NCBI RefSeq assembly: GCF_900155525.1
Contig: NZ_LT706952.1
Span: forward strand, 1,190,624-1,254,623
DNA from: Mailhella massiliensis
GTDB lineage: Bacteria; Desulfobacterota; Desulfovibrionia; Desulfovibrionales; Desulfovibrionaceae
Direction of reading: 5' to 3'
DNA: 64,000 nucleotides
How positions within the stretch are numbered: the first letter of the stretch is position 1; each line of letters opens with the position of its first letter. The position numbers and the translations under genes are program-made. This document shows, piece after piece, positions 27,050 through 36,423 of the stretch. Under the pieces are notes generated by a model that did no database searches, was not told where the DNA came from, and saw only the letters and a program-made list of their open reading frames with translations.

Positions 27050-27721
27050 CTACTCCTTGGGGGCGGGCCCTATGCCGAGATAGGCATCGTCGTACTTGGT
27101 GATGAGGGCCATGGATACGGGCACATACACGCGATGCAGCTCACGGAAGCGGGAGCCCACGGCCGCGCCGATGCGGCGGCTCATGTCCGCCAGGCGGTCC
27201 TGAATGCGGTCGAGCGCCACGGTGGGGTAGGGCTGTCCCTTTCTGAAGCGGCATTCCCCGCAGACGTGGGCCTTGCCGTGGATGGAGGTGGGAATACCGT
27301 ACAGCCGGCAGGTGATGGGGCGGTGCTCATAAAGAATGCAGGTATTGTCGAGCCCGAGCAGCGGGCAGCGCACGCGCTCCTTCGCGGCCTCCACCATGAT
27401 ATCCTCATCGGACATGCCCTGGCGGGCCTGCTGGAAATAGTGCTTCTTCAGGCGGGTGAGCTGACGGTCGGCGTCGCTTGCGGCCTGAAGCACGGCGGAA
27501 CGGCGGATACCGAAATCGAACTCCCTGTTGAACGCGCGGTTCAGCGCCATGGCTTCCACGAGAGAAAGGTCGAAGGCGGCATGGCAGCAGCTGCTGCACC
27601 CCGTGGTGCAGGCCACTTCTTCGGGAAACTGTTGTTTCACACGGTCGAAAAGCTGATCGGCCTGGGCGACAAGCCGATCATACTCCTGAAATATAGCGTC
27701 CAATTCCGGGTTGATCTTCAT
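27050..27721 (-). CDS. YkgJ family cysteine cluster protein
   Basis: This 223-residue protein belongs to the YkgJ (CxxCxxCC) family, presumed to bind zinc or an iron-sulfur cluster. The signature CTTGCSSCC lies near residue 39, and the second half of the site reads CPLLGLDNTCILYEHRPITCRLYG near 115. A further Cys pair (HVCGECRF) follows near 155. The ATG at 27721 is used, with GGTGGAA upstream; the longer form would add unrelated basic residues. It is the first gene of the coupled trio and lies directly behind the terminator of the ferredoxin gene. The function of the family is poorly known. Confidence 0.88.
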   Translation of the reverse strand: MKINPELDAIFQEYDRLVAQADQLFDRVKQQFPEEVACTTGCSSCCHAAFDLSLVEAMALNRAFNREFDFGIRRSAVLQAASDADRQLTRLKKHYFQQARQGMSDEDIMVEAAKERVRCPLLGLDNTCILYEHRPITCRLYGIPTSIHGKAHVCGECRFRKGQPYPTVALDRIQDRLADMSRRIGAAVGSRFRELHRVYVPVSMALITKYDDAYLGIGPAPKE

Positions 27722-27741
27722 ACATTCCACCAGAAAACGGT

Positions 27742-27777
27742 TAAAAAACCGCCGGATGAGCAAAGCCCATCCGGCGG
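27742..27777 (-). terminator. Rho-independent terminator after the ferredoxin gene, abutting the YkgJ start
   Basis: On the minus strand CCGCCGGATG and CATCCGGCGG form a ten-pair stem followed by TTTTTT. The T run ends only about 20 bases before the YkgJ-family start codon. Confidence 0.85.
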
Positions 27778-27911
27778 TAACAGGCTCACACGGACCGCCG
27801 GAAAACGGCGGATCCGTCGGCGTTCACGGGCGACTCCGAGTCGTTACGGATTCTGCGCGGAACACGCGGAATCCGGGCGGACAAAGCCGCCCTCGCCGGA
27901 ACGGCCGATCG

Positions 27912-28100
27912 TTAGTCTTCTTCGATCGTGATGGCGTCGTGTTCGCAAACGCCGGTGCAGGATTCGCAGCCAAGGCATTCTTCAGCGTTCACGGGATCGC
28001 TCTTGCCGTCGTGCATTTCCCAGACGGACACGGGGCAGATATCCACGCACTGGCCGCAGCCGACGCACTTGTCAGCGTCAAAAGTAATCTTGTAGCCCAT
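27912..28100 (-). CDS. 2[4Fe-4S] ferredoxin
   Basis: This 62-residue protein is a small bacterial ferredoxin that carries electrons between redox enzymes in the cytoplasm. It has two cluster motifs, CVGCGQCVDICPVSVW near residue 12 and CLGCESCTGVCEHDA near residue 42, each of the C-x2-C-x2-C-x3-C type. GGAGG lies just before the ATG at 28100, which rules out the longer upstream frame. It appears monocistronic. The redox partner is not indicated by the neighbours; an oxidoreductase for organic acids or hydrogen is typical in such anaerobes. Confidence 0.95.
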   Translation of the reverse strand: MGYKITFDADKCVGCGQCVDICPVSVWEMHDGKSDPVNAEECLGCESCTGVCEHDAITIEED

Positions 28101-28232
28101 AACAGCCTCCAATGTTCGGCCGAAACAAGGTCCGGCACTAGTTAATAATTCCGAGTTGAGTCGGGATACTTGTCTGGAGTATCCGATGAATGATGGATAG
28201 CCTGTGAGACACACGCTGTCAAGCGGCTTCTC

Positions 28233-28261
28233 CGCAAACGGCCCGTATCCGGGCCTTTGCG
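28233..28261 (-). terminator. Hairpin after thrC
   Basis: A 12-pair stem (CGCAAA-GGCCCG with CGGGCC-TTTGCG) around TATC lies about 14 bases past the thrC stop on the minus strand. It lacks a T run, so it may be a message-stabilising or Rho-assisted end rather than a classic terminator. Confidence 0.4.
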
Positions 28262-28274
28262 AACACGCGCCCGA

Positions 28275-29714
28275 TCAAGCTCTGGCGTCCAGCCCCGCGG
28301 CTTCGGCCACGGCAAGGGCGGCGGCGCGGGTGAACTCCCCTTCGGGCAGGGCGGCGCGCTCCTCGGCGGTGAGCAGAAGCTTCGGATGGTTCACAAGCTC
28401 GGGACGGGCCTTCACGCCGTATTCAGCGGGGAAGGAATCCTCGAAATACATGTTCTGGAATCCCGCAAATTTCAGGGCATGGGCCGTGGAATCGAGAATG
28501 CAGAATTCCTCTCTGCCGAGCAGACCGAGTTCATCGGCCTTCAGCATACCCGCAAAGCTTTCTCCGCCCTGCGTGCAGGCGATGTGTCCGTGGCGGTTGG
28601 CGAGAATCATGGAATCCATGATGGCCTGTTCCGTCACCTGAACCACATCGAAACGGCCGCCCGCAGCTTCGAAGCGATCCACGAGATTCCTCACACGGGG
28701 GAAGGAAACGGGATTGCCTATCATGGCCGCCTGCGCCACGCTGGGCTGTACGGTCACGGGATGATATTCGCGCCTCTCCTTCGGAGTGCTGTAGTATCTC
28801 CACACGGGGTCGGCATGTTCGGACTGCACGCCCACGATGTGGGGCAGTTCCTCGATGATGCCGAGGCGGTGCATCTTCAGACAGGCGGAAATCATGGATG
28901 TGATGTTGCCCGCGTTGCCGATGGGCATGAACAGGGCCTTGCCCGCCATGTCCCAGCCGTACCACTGGGCCGCTTCATAGGCATAGGATTCCTGCCCGAG
29001 CACGCGCCAGCTGTTCTTGGAGTTGAGCAGCGCCACGCGGTAATGTTCGGCCAGGTATTCCACCACCTTCATGCAGTCGTCGAACACGCCGGGCACTTCC
29101 AGCACCTGCGCGCCGGAACCGAGAGGCTGGGAAAGCTGCGCGGGCGTCACCTTGCCGTGGGGCAGAAGCACCACGGTGCGGATGGGCGCGCCCACATAGG
29201 CCCCGTACATGGCCGCGGCTGCCGAAGTATCGCCCGTGGAGGCGCAGATGGTGAGCACTTCCTTCCAGCCGTTCCTGCGCACCAGAGACTTCAGATAGCT
29301 GTAGGCCCCGGCCATGCCTCTGTCTTTAAAAGACGCGCTGGGGTTCATGCCGTCGTTCTTGTAGGCAAAGCGGCGGCCGACTTTCTTCTCAAGCTCTGCG
29401 GAAGCCTCGATGATGGGCGTGTCGCCTTCGCCGAGGTAGACGATGTCCTCTTCCTCCAGCACGGGAGCCATGAGTTCGTAGAAGCGGAACACCCCGCGCA
29501 GGGCGGACGTGCGGGTGGCGCGGCGGGCATCGAAGAGGTCGCGCCAGTACTGAGCGCCCTTTTCCTTCATTTCATCGAAGTCAAGGTCCTCAAGCAGAAG
29601 AACGCCGCCGCAGTCGGGGCAGGTATAAAGAAGGGCGTCCACCGGATGACGGCGGCCGCAGTTCATGCAGACATATTCCATGCGCGCGCGGCGTACGGGA
29701 AAATCGTGAGACAT
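28275..29714 (-). CDS. thrC: Threonine synthase
   Basis: ThrC converts O-phosphohomoserine to threonine using pyridoxal phosphate. The 479-residue protein begins with a small zinc-ribbon (CMNCGRRHP and CPDCGG). The fold type II core has the PLP-lysine motif PSASFKDRGM near residue 105, the phosphate-binding GNAGN loop near 235, and an N-terminal LGEGDTPI segment. The ATG at 29714 is preceded by GAGGAG. The zinc-ribbon form is common in deltaproteobacteria. It stands alone here, with lysC and asd of the same pathway elsewhere in the window. Confidence 0.95.
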   Translation of the reverse strand: MSHDFPVRRARMEYVCMNCGRRHPVDALLYTCPDCGGVLLLEDLDFDEMKEKGAQYWRDLFDARRATRTSALRGVFRFYELMAPVLEEEDIVYLGEGDTPIIEASAELEKKVGRRFAYKNDGMNPSASFKDRGMAGAYSYLKSLVRRNGWKEVLTICASTGDTSAAAAMYGAYVGAPIRTVVLLPHGKVTPAQLSQPLGSGAQVLEVPGVFDDCMKVVEYLAEHYRVALLNSKNSWRVLGQESYAYEAAQWYGWDMAGKALFMPIGNAGNITSMISACLKMHRLGIIEELPHIVGVQSEHADPVWRYYSTPKERREYHPVTVQPSVAQAAMIGNPVSFPRVRNLVDRFEAAGGRFDVVQVTEQAIMDSMILANRHGHIACTQGGESFAGMLKADELGLLGREEFCILDSTAHALKFAGFQNMYFEDSFPAEYGVKARPELVNHPKLLLTAEERAALPEGEFTRAAALAVAEAAGLDARA

Positions 29715-29806
29715 GTGGGTACTCCTCGGATGATGGCGTAGGGAAGCGGCAAGCATAGGCTCTTTGCCTTCCGGCCGCAACAATGCGCGCCGGAGGCGGG
29801 GCGAAA

Positions 29807-30598
29807 CTATACCTTCCGTACCGGAACTCCGGCCTTTTCCATGTAATCTTTGAGCTCCGCGATGGTGTACTGCCCGTAGTGCACGATGGAGGCCACGAGC
29901 GCGGCGGAGGCTCCGCCCGATGTCACGGCATCCACCAGATGTCCGGGCGCACCGGCGCCGCCGGAAGCGATGACGGGAATGGTCACCGCATCGCAGATCA
30001 TACGGGTGAGCGTAAGCTCGTACCCGTCCCTGGTGCCGTCGGCATCAATGGAATTGACGCACAGTTCGCCGGCCCCGAGCTGCTCGCAGCGGCGGGCCCA
30101 GGCCACGGCGTCGATGCCCATGGGCCTGCGGCCGCCGTGTATGACGATTTCATAGCCGGAAGGACACGCCTCGCTCACGTCCACGCGCTTCACGTCCATG
30201 CCCACCACCACGGCCTGGGAACCGAAGGCGTCCGCCCCCCGGCTGATGAGCCAGGGATCCTTCACCGCGGCAGAATTCACGGAAACCTTTTCCGCCCCGG
30301 CAAGCAGCACGGCGCGCATGTCCTCCACCGAGGAAATGCCTCCGCCCACGGAAAAAGGAATGAAGATATTGCTCGCCACACGCTCCACGACATCGAGAAA
30401 AATGCCCCGCGCCTCGCAGGAAGCCGTGATGTCGTAGAAGACGATTTCGTCCGCGCCTTCCTCATAATAGCGGCGCGCGGTTTCCACCGGATCGCCGATG
30501 TCCACGTTGCCCTTGAACCTGATGCCCTTGGTCAGACGGCCGTTGCGCACGTCGAGACAGGGAATGAGCCTTTTGCTCAGACGGCTTTTCTCAGACAC
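29807..30598 (-). CDS. hisF: Imidazole glycerol phosphate synthase subunit HisF
   Basis: HisF is the cyclase half of the HisHF complex; it uses ammonia from HisH to make imidazole glycerol phosphate and AICAR in histidine synthesis. The 263-residue TIM barrel shows [16 protein letters not shown] at its start with the catalytic Asp, a VGGGIS phosphate loop, GMDVKR, the second catalytic Asp in [11 protein letters not shown], and [13 protein letters not shown]. Its start overlaps the end of hisH by eight bases. Confidence 0.97.
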   Translation of the reverse strand: MSEKSRLSKRLIPCLDVRNGRLTKGIRFKGNVDIGDPVETARRYYEEGADEIVFYDITASCEARGIFLDVVERVASNIFIPFSVGGGISSVEDMRAVLLAGAEKVSVNSAAVKDPWLISRGADAFGSQAVVVGMDVKRVDVSEACPSGYEIVIHGGRRPMGIDAVAWARRCEQLGAGELCVNSIDADGTRDGYELTLTRMICDAVTIPVIASGGAGAPGHLVDAVTSGGASAALVASIVHYGQYTIAELKDYMEKAGVPVRKV

Positions 30599-31226
30599 GG
30601 GCGGCCTCCCTGCAGTAGTCGTAAAAATTCGTCAGCAGCCTCAGCCCGGGGCGGCCGCTCTTTTCGGGGTGAAACTGCACGGCCCAGAGTCCGGGGCGGC
30701 CGTACACCGCCGTGAACTCGCACCCGTAACTGCTCGTGGCAATGACGAGCTCGGGAGCAGGTTCGGTATAATAGCTGTGCACGAAATAGAAGCGCGCGTC
30801 CTTATCCACCCCCTCCAGAAGCACGGAGGGCCGCTTCACCTCCAGCGTGTTCCAGCCCATGTGAGGAATGCGGATGAGTTCGCCGCCGTCCTTCCATTCC
30901 GGCAGGAAACGGCGGCAGACGCCGGGCAGAATACCGAGAGCGCGGGTATCGTTCTCCTCGCTGTGTTCCAGAAGAATCTGGCAGCCGAGGCAGATGCCGA
31001 GCAGAGGCTTTTGCATGGCCACAACGTCTCGGAGGACCTTGTCCATGCCGGTGGAGGTGAGCTGGGCCATGGCCTGTCCGGCCGCGCCCACGCCGGGGAA
31101 GATCACGCCCTCGGCGGCAAGTATGGTCGACGGGTCGGCCGTGATCTCGGCCGGAACGCCCAGAGAACGCAGCGCACGCAGAACGCTGGTCTGGTTTCCC
31201 GCCTTGTAGTCGAGAATGGCAAGCAT
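30591..31226 (-). CDS. hisH: Imidazole glycerol phosphate synthase subunit HisH
   Basis: HisH is the glutaminase that feeds ammonia to HisF. The 211-residue class I amidotransferase has the nucleophile Cys in [13 protein letters not shown] near residue 80, and the catalytic His and Glu in [10 protein letters not shown] near 188. It begins [11 protein letters not shown], typical of the family. It lies directly upstream of hisF with an eight-base overlap. The other histidine genes in the window (hisI, hisG) form a separate unit 2 kb away. Confidence 0.97.
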   Translation of the reverse strand: MLAILDYKAGNQTSVLRALRSLGVPAEITADPSTILAAEGVIFPGVGAAGQAMAQLTSTGMDKVLRDVVAMQKPLLGICLGCQILLEHSEENDTRALGILPGVCRRFLPEWKDGGELIRIPHMGWNTLEVKRPSVLLEGVDKDARFYFVHSYYTEPAPELVIATSSYGCEFTAVYGRPGLWAVQFHPEKSGRPGLRLLTNFYDYCREAARV

Positions 31227-31256
31227 CGGGATGACCTGGGTTGAGGATGGGGGAAA

Positions 31257-31436
31257 CTAAAAACTGATGCCGGTCCGCATCTGACCGCCACCGCCGGAAT
31301 AACCGCTGCCCGTGCCGAGCACGGTGGTCATGCTGCCGTCGACCTTCACGTCGTCGAGGCGGTCTTCGCTCAGGCAGCCGGCAAGACAGCATACGGACAG
31401 GAGCATGATCGCAAACGGGAAAAGGAATATTCTCAT
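31257..31436 (-). CDS. Small lipoprotein of unknown function
   Basis: This 59-residue protein has a lipoprotein signal: basic start MRIF, a hydrophobic core, and the lipobox LAGC with the modified Cys at position 21. The mature peptide of 39 residues is acidic at first and ends in a Gly/Ser-rich tail (GTGSGYSGGGGQ). GGAGG lies eight bases before the ATG. It lies just upstream of hisH on the same strand but is probably unrelated in function. I do not recognise a family. Confidence 0.7.
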   Translation of the reverse strand: MRIFLFPFAIMLLSVCCLAGCLSEDRLDDVKVDGSMTTVLGTGSGYSGGGGQMRTGISF

Positions 31437-31594
31437 ATCGCGTCCTCCTGCCGACATCATAACCAAGACGTAAAACATCGCAAGTCCTTCCTCTCCGGGA
31501 GGAAGAAAAATGAAGCATCCCTTCAAGTTGCCGATTTTACTTTCACTCTTGGCAAAAACTTAAAGAAAAAGAACGCATGACTTGACATGTGAGC

Positions 31595-31623
31595 AAGACA
31601 GGTGCAAAGATCCGTTTTACAAT
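31595..31623 (+). promoter_or_regulatory. Possible promoter of asd
   Basis: AAGACA and TACAAT are spaced by 17 bases and end about 53 bases before the asd start codon. This fits a sigma-70 promoter, but it is a pattern match only. Confidence 0.4.
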
Positions 31624-31675
31624 AATGCAAAACTTGCGATTTTTACGCAGGTTTGGAACAGGAGAGTTTCCCGCC

Positions 31676-32716
31676 ATGAAGAAGTCCCTTAATGTTGCAG
31701 TGTGCGGCGCTACCGGCGCCGTCGGCCGCGAGATGCTGAAAACCCTCGCCGAACGCCGTTTCCCCTGCGCTTCCATTACCGCCCTTGCGTCCGCCCGTTC
31801 CGCCGGAACCAGAGTTCCCTTCGGAGACGATGAAATCACGGTCAAGGAACTGACGAAGGACTCCTTCAAGGGCATCGATCTCGCCATTTTCTCCGCCGGC
31901 GGCAGCGTTTCCACGGAATTTGCGCCTCATGCCGTGGCCTCCGGCTGCGTGGTGGTGGACAACTCCAGCGCCTGGCGCATGGATGAGCGCTGCCCCCTCG
32001 TGGTTCCCGAAGTGAACCCCGACGATCTGGAAAAGCACAACGGCATCATCGCCAACCCCAACTGCTCCACCATCCAGATGCTGGTGGCTCTGAAGCCCCT
32101 GCACGATGCCGCCGTCATCAAGCGCATCGTGGTGACCACCATGCAGGCCGTGAGCGGAACGGGCAAGAAGGGCATCGACGAACTGGAAACCCAGGTGCGC
32201 CGTCTCTTCAACATGCAGGATATCGAACCCAAGGCCTATCCCCATCAGATCGCCTTCAACTGCCTGCCTCACATCGACGTCTTCCAGGAAAACGAATACA
32301 CCAAGGAAGAAATGAAGATGGTGAACGAAACGCACAAGATGCTCGATCCGAACATCCGCGTGACGGCCACCTGCGTGCGCGTTCCCGTGTTCTTCGGCCA
32401 TTCCGAATCCGTGAACATCGAAACGGAAAAGAAGCTCACCGCCGCCCAGGCCCGCGTCATTCTCTCGCAGGCTCCCGGAATCCAGGTGCTGGACAACCCC
32501 CGCGCCAACCTCTACCCCCTGGCCGTGAACGCCGCCGGTGAGGATGACGTGTTCGTGGGCCGCATCCGCGAAGACGAAAGCTGCGAAAACGCCCTGAACC
32601 TGTGGATCGTGGCCGACAACGTGCGCAAGGGCGCGGCTCTCAACGCCGTGCAGATTGCCGAAGAGCTCATGAAGCGGGATCTTGTTTCCGTGGCGAACCC
32701 CGGCATGTTCCTGTAA
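31676..32716 (+). CDS. asd: Aspartate-semialdehyde dehydrogenase
   Basis: Asd reduces aspartyl phosphate to aspartate semialdehyde, the branch point to lysine, methionine, threonine and peptidoglycan. The 346-residue protein has the NADP-binding motif VCGATGAVGREM near residue 9, the catalytic Cys in NPNCSTIQM near residue 130, TTMQAVSGTGKKG, and the catalytic His region RVPVFFGHSES near 240. AGGAGAG precedes the ATG at 31676; an earlier in-frame ATG would add an unrelated tail. A strong terminator follows, so it is a single-gene unit. Confidence 0.97.
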   Translation: MKKSLNVAVCGATGAVGREMLKTLAERRFPCASITALASARSAGTRVPFGDDEITVKELTKDSFKGIDLAIFSAGGSVSTEFAPHAVASGCVVVDNSSAWRMDERCPLVVPEVNPDDLEKHNGIIANPNCSTIQMLVALKPLHDAAVIKRIVVTTMQAVSGTGKKGIDELETQVRRLFNMQDIEPKAYPHQIAFNCLPHIDVFQENEYTKEEMKMVNETHKMLDPNIRVTATCVRVPVFFGHSESVNIETEKKLTAAQARVILSQAPGIQVLDNPRANLYPLAVNAAGEDDVFVGRIREDESCENALNLWIVADNVRKGAALNAVQIAEELMKRDLVSVANPGMFL

Positions 32717-32733
32717 GCTTCTCCCTTACCATG

Positions 32734-32771
32734 AAAAGGCCGCCGTTTCCTGCGAAACGGCGGCCTTTTTT
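32734..32771 (+). terminator. Rho-independent terminator after asd
   Basis: A 16-pair stem (AAAAGGCCGCCGTTTC with its complement) around a short loop is followed by TTTTTT, 17 bases after the asd stop. Confidence 0.93.
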
Positions 32772-33270
32772 GCAGCCTTCTGCTCCATGGCGGAGCAGGA
32801 ATCTCCCCGCATCCATACGCGGACAGACGTTTCCGCAGGATGAAAAAGCCTGCGGTCAGGATGCGCCCGCGGAAACAAGGCCCGCGTTGTCCCGCTTCTG
32901 CCGAAAAAACGATGCGCCAGGCTCTGACGGACCATCACCCTTTCCCGGAGGCTTCCGCTCCAAAGCGGCGACGCACATGCCGGGCAGAAAACTTCCCCTG
33001 GCGCACCGCAGAAGGCCTGTATGCGGCAAAAAACGGGATCCTGCAGGCCGAAGGAAGGCTCCTTCCGTGCGGCCCCGCCCGGCAGCGCCTCCTTGTGCTC
33101 ATGAAGGGCCGGTATCGAAGCGCCTTGGTGTTCCGGTACGAAACACACTCTGCCGCCTGCGCCGCATATTCTCCGGCGCCTTCCTTTTTGCCATATGCCG
33201 GAGCAAAAGGCCGTCCTGCCCCGGCAGGACTTCCGCAGCACGGAGATAGTTACGGCGGAGTATGCGCAAC
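32772..33270. other. Intergenic region between asd and hisG terminators
   Basis: About 500 bases between two terminators contain open frames on both strands, but none has a ribosome binding site or recognisable product. The translated strings are Arg/Pro/Cys-rich, typical of noncoding GC-rich DNA. No repeat or RNA gene is evident. Confidence 0.5.
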
Positions 33271-33313
33271 AAAAAAGGCCGGAGTACGAAAAACACGCAC
33301 TCCGGCCTTTTTT
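33271..33313. terminator. Bidirectional terminator after hisG
   Basis: A 15-pair stem (AAAAAAGGCCGGAGT with ACTCCGGCCTTTTTT) and a 13-base loop lie 15 bases past the hisG stop. Confidence 0.9.
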
Positions 33314-33327
33314 GTCAAAGAAAAAAA

Positions 33328-34233
33328 CTAGATGACCTTGTTGAGGCTGTATTCCAGAATGCCTTCTGCCCCCAGTTCATGCAGCTGAGGAATAAGGTCG
33401 CGCACCACATGGGTATCCACCACGGTTTCCAGAGACACCCAGGCCGGATCGCGCAGCGCGGCCACGGTGGGAGAATTCAGGGCGGGCAGAAGCGCGAGAA
33501 TGGCGTCCAGACGGGCGGTGGGAGCGTTCATCTTGAGGCAGACAAGGCTTTCCGCACGAAGCGCACCCTGCAGAAGCAGGTCGATCTGCTCGATCTTGCG
33601 GCGGCTTTCCGGGTCGTTCCACACGTCGCGGTTGGCGATGAGCACGGTATTGCTGGCCATGACCTCGTCGATGACGCGCAGGCCGTGGGCACGGATGGTG
33701 GTTTCCGTTTCCGTCACTTCCACAATGGCGTCTGCCAGGCCTTCCACCACCTTGGCTTCCGTGGCGCCCCAGGAATAGTTGATCTGGACGGGAACGCCCT
33801 TTTCCTCGAAGTAACGACGGCTCACGCCCACAAGTTCCGTGGAAATACGCTTGCCTTCAAGGTCGGCCGCGCACTGATAGGGAGAATCCCCGGCCACGGC
33901 CAGCACCCAGCGGGCCTTGCGGTTGGAGACCTTGGAATACACGAGATCGGAAATCACCACCACGGGAGCGTCGCTGTCTTCCTTGCCGCCGTAGGAAACG
34001 CCGCGTTCCTCCAGCCAGTCCTTACCGGTGAGGGCCACATCCAGAATACCGTTCTGGATGTATTCGGGAATTTCCTGGACTCGGCACAGTCTGGCCGTCA
34101 GTTCCGGGTCGTTGATGTCGGGAAAATAGTTGCGGACATGCTTATGGATTTTCCATCCTGCCTTGTCGAAAAGGGCGATGGTGGCTTCTTCCAGAGATCC
34201 CTTGGGGATACCGAGCTTGAGCTGAGCTTTCAT
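33328..34233 (-). CDS. hisG: ATP phosphoribosyltransferase, long form
   Basis: HisG joins ATP and PRPP in the first step of histidine synthesis. At 301 residues it is the long form, with catalytic domains (LGIPKGSLEEATIALF, DVALTGKDWLEE and the PRPP loop EVTETETTIRAHGLRV) and a C-terminal regulatory domain (about 220-301) that senses histidine in homologues. No HisZ partner is needed for this form. It follows hisI by 11 bases with GAGG as ribosome binding site. Confidence 0.97.
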   Translation of the reverse strand: MKAQLKLGIPKGSLEEATIALFDKAGWKIHKHVRNYFPDINDPELTARLCRVQEIPEYIQNGILDVALTGKDWLEERGVSYGGKEDSDAPVVVISDLVYSKVSNRKARWVLAVAGDSPYQCAADLEGKRISTELVGVSRRYFEEKGVPVQINYSWGATEAKVVEGLADAIVEVTETETTIRAHGLRVIDEVMASNTVLIANRDVWNDPESRRKIEQIDLLLQGALRAESLVCLKMNAPTARLDAILALLPALNSPTVAALRDPAWVSLETVVDTHVVRDLIPQLHELGAEGILEYSLNKVI

Positions 34234-34244
34234 GCTTTGAGCCT

Positions 34245-34646
34245 CTACTTCTTATACACTTCTGCAGGATCGAAGACCTGCGGGCAGCAGAGGGATACTT
34301 CCCCGCTCCCGGGCGTGATCCGGCGGTAAAAACAGCTTCTTCTGCCGGTATGGCAGGCGGAACCGCCCACCTGCTCGATTTCCAGCACCACGGCGTCGGA
34401 ATCGCAGTCGAGACGGATGGCCAGCACCTTCTGTACGTTGCCGGAGCTTTCCCCCTTGTGCCACAGCTTCTGGCGGCTGCGGCTCCAGTAATGCGCCTCG
34501 CCTGTGGCAAGGGTGGCTTCCCAGGCTTCCCGGTTCATCCAGGCGAGCATGAGCACTTCGCCGGTGGCGGCGTCCTGAGCTATGGCGGCCACAAGGCCTC
34601 CGGCTTTGGAAAAATCAGGCGTAAAATCGGAAGGGGCTTGGAACAT
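34245..34646 (-). CDS. hisI: Phosphoribosyl-AMP cyclohydrolase
   Basis: HisI opens the adenine ring of phosphoribosyl-AMP in histidine synthesis. The 133-residue protein covers only the cyclohydrolase domain, with no HisE fusion. It shows [31 protein letters not shown] and [13 protein letters not shown] with the metal ligands, then [12 protein letters not shown] containing the conserved Cys pair. The ATG at 34646 is preferred over one nine bases earlier because AAGGA is then correctly spaced. It is coupled to hisG. Confidence 0.95.
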   Translation of the reverse strand: MFQAPSDFTPDFSKAGGLVAAIAQDAATGEVLMLAWMNREAWEATLATGEAHYWSRSRQKLWHKGESSGNVQKVLAIRLDCDSDAVVLEIEQVGGSACHTGRRSCFYRRITPGSGEVSLCCPQVFDPAEVYKK

Positions 34647-34715
34647 GGAACGCATCCTTATGGAAAAACGATGAACGCGGCCATGATAAGCCGCGTTCAT
34701 AACAACGGTATGAAG

Positions 34716-36278
34716 CTACTTGGCAAAGCCCACGGCGCGGCGTTCGCGGATGACGGTCACGCGGATCTGGCCGGGGTAGGTGAGGTTTTCCTCAATCTTG
34801 GCAGAAATGTCCTTGCAGAGCAGATAGGTGCTGTCGTCGTCCACATTGTCGGAATTGACGATGACGCGCAGCTCGCGGCCCGCCTGTATGGCATAGGACT
34901 TGGCCACGCCCTCGAAGGAATCGGCAATGTTCTCCAGATCCTCCAGACGCTTGACATAGTTCTCCAGCAGTTCCTTGCGCGCGCCGGGGCGTGCGCCGGA
35001 AAGGGAGTCCGCGGCCTGCACCAGCACGGCAAGCGCCGTTTCGGGGTGCACATCCTCGTGATGGGCGGCAATGGCATGTACGATATCCTTGCCTTCGCCG
35101 TATTTCTTGGCGATATCCGCGCCGATGAGAGCATGGGAACCTTCCACCTCATGATCCACGGCCTTGCCGATATCGTGCAGCAGGCCCGCGCGCTTGGCGC
35201 GCTTGATGTCCATGCCGAGTTCCGCGGCCATCATGCCGCAGAGGGCGGAAACTTCCAGCGAATGCTGCAGCACGTTCTGCGTGAAGCTCGTGCGGTACTT
35301 GAGCTGACCGAGCAGACGGATGATGTCGGGATTGATGCCGTGCACGCCCGCGTCGAAGGTGGCCTGTTCGCCCACTTCACGGATCTGCACTTCCAGTTCC
35401 TGCTCGCATTTGTGCACGATGTCCTCAATGCGGGCGGGGTGAATGCGGCCGTCCTGAATGAGGCGCTCCAGAGCCATGCGGGCCACCTGACGGCGGATGG
35501 GGCTGTAGGCGGAAAGGATGACGGTTTCCGGCGTATCGTCGATGATGAGGTCCACGCCCGTAGCCGCTTCCAGAGCACGGATGTTGCGGCCCTCGCGGCC
35601 GATGATGCGGCCCTTCATGTCTTCGCTGGGCAGGGTTACGGCCGTCACCGTCTGCTCGCCCACATAATCGCCGGCATAGCGCTGTATGGCGCAGGCCAGA
35701 ATTTCCTTGGCCTTGCGGTCCGCCGTCTCCCGGGCTTCCGTCTCGATGACGCGCATCATCTTGGCGGCCTCGTGACGCGTGCGGGACTCTATTTCCTCAA
35801 AAAGTCGGGCCTTGGCTTCTTCCGCCGTAAGGCCGGAAACTTCCTGAAGGCGGCGTTCCTGCTCATCCAGCGTAGCCTCGACCTGAAGCTCCTTTTCGGC
35901 CAGCACGCGTTCGCGCTGGGTCTGCTCCTTTTCCTGAGCGAGAATGTCGTGCTCCTTCTGCGTGATGCGCTCCATCTTCTCTTCCATGCGGTCGCTGATG
36001 TCCTGGAGCTTTTTCTCACGGTTCTTGAGCGCGCGTTCCTGATCCTTGCATTCCGCCTCGAAGGCATGTTTCTGGCTGAAAATCTCGTTCTGCCCCTGAA
36101 GGAGGATTTCCTTCTTCTGGGCCTGAGCTTCCTTGCGCGCTTCTTCCACGATGCGCTGGGCCAGTTCGTTGGCCTCGCCGATACGTTTGCTGGTCACATG
36201 CCGCTGTATGAAGACGCCGAGGAGCGCGCCGGCCACAAGGCTGACCAGCGCGAAGGCGTAATAAATGATGTCATCCAT
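34716..36278 (-). CDS. rny: Ribonuclease Y
   Basis: RNase Y is a membrane-anchored endoribonuclease that starts mRNA decay. The 520-residue protein has an N-terminal membrane helix (residues 3-24) and a long Glu/Lys/Arg-rich coiled coil (about 30-180). A KH domain follows ([22 protein letters not shown] near 215). Next is an HD domain with the metal-binding HDIGKA near 365, and a C-terminal region ending AVGFAK. The ATG at 36278 with AGGAA upstream gives the membrane anchor; a longer frame adds no homologous sequence. It lies downstream of the 6S RNA gene. Confidence 0.97.
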   Translation of the reverse strand: MDDIIYYAFALVSLVAGALLGVFIQRHVTSKRIGEANELAQRIVEEARKEAQAQKKEILLQGQNEIFSQKHAFEAECKDQERALKNREKKLQDISDRMEEKMERITQKEHDILAQEKEQTQRERVLAEKELQVEATLDEQERRLQEVSGLTAEEAKARLFEEIESRTRHEAAKMMRVIETEARETADRKAKEILACAIQRYAGDYVGEQTVTAVTLPSEDMKGRIIGREGRNIRALEAATGVDLIIDDTPETVILSAYSPIRRQVARMALERLIQDGRIHPARIEDIVHKCEQELEVQIREVGEQATFDAGVHGINPDIIRLLGQLKYRTSFTQNVLQHSLEVSALCGMMAAELGMDIKRAKRAGLLHDIGKAVDHEVEGSHALIGADIAKKYGEGKDIVHAIAAHHEDVHPETALAVLVQAADSLSGARPGARKELLENYVKRLEDLENIADSFEGVAKSYAIQAGRELRVIVNSDNVDDDSTYLLCKDISAKIEENLTYPGQIRVTVIRERRAVGFAK

Positions 36279-36423
36279 GGTAGTTCCTGTGATATGTTGA
36301 CGGGCAACGCCCGATATGATCCGCCCGTGCGCTGGGCACGACGGACTTTGCGCGGCCGGACCGCGCTCCTGAGAGGAGTGTCTGGAAGCCCGCCGAAGAA
36401 GGTGGGCAAGATACGAAAGAAGG

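Noticed and set aside
32726-33241. A 171-codon minus-strand frame between asd and hisG
   Set aside because: It runs through the asd terminator, lacks a ribosome binding site, and is Arg/Cys/Pro-rich with no family match.
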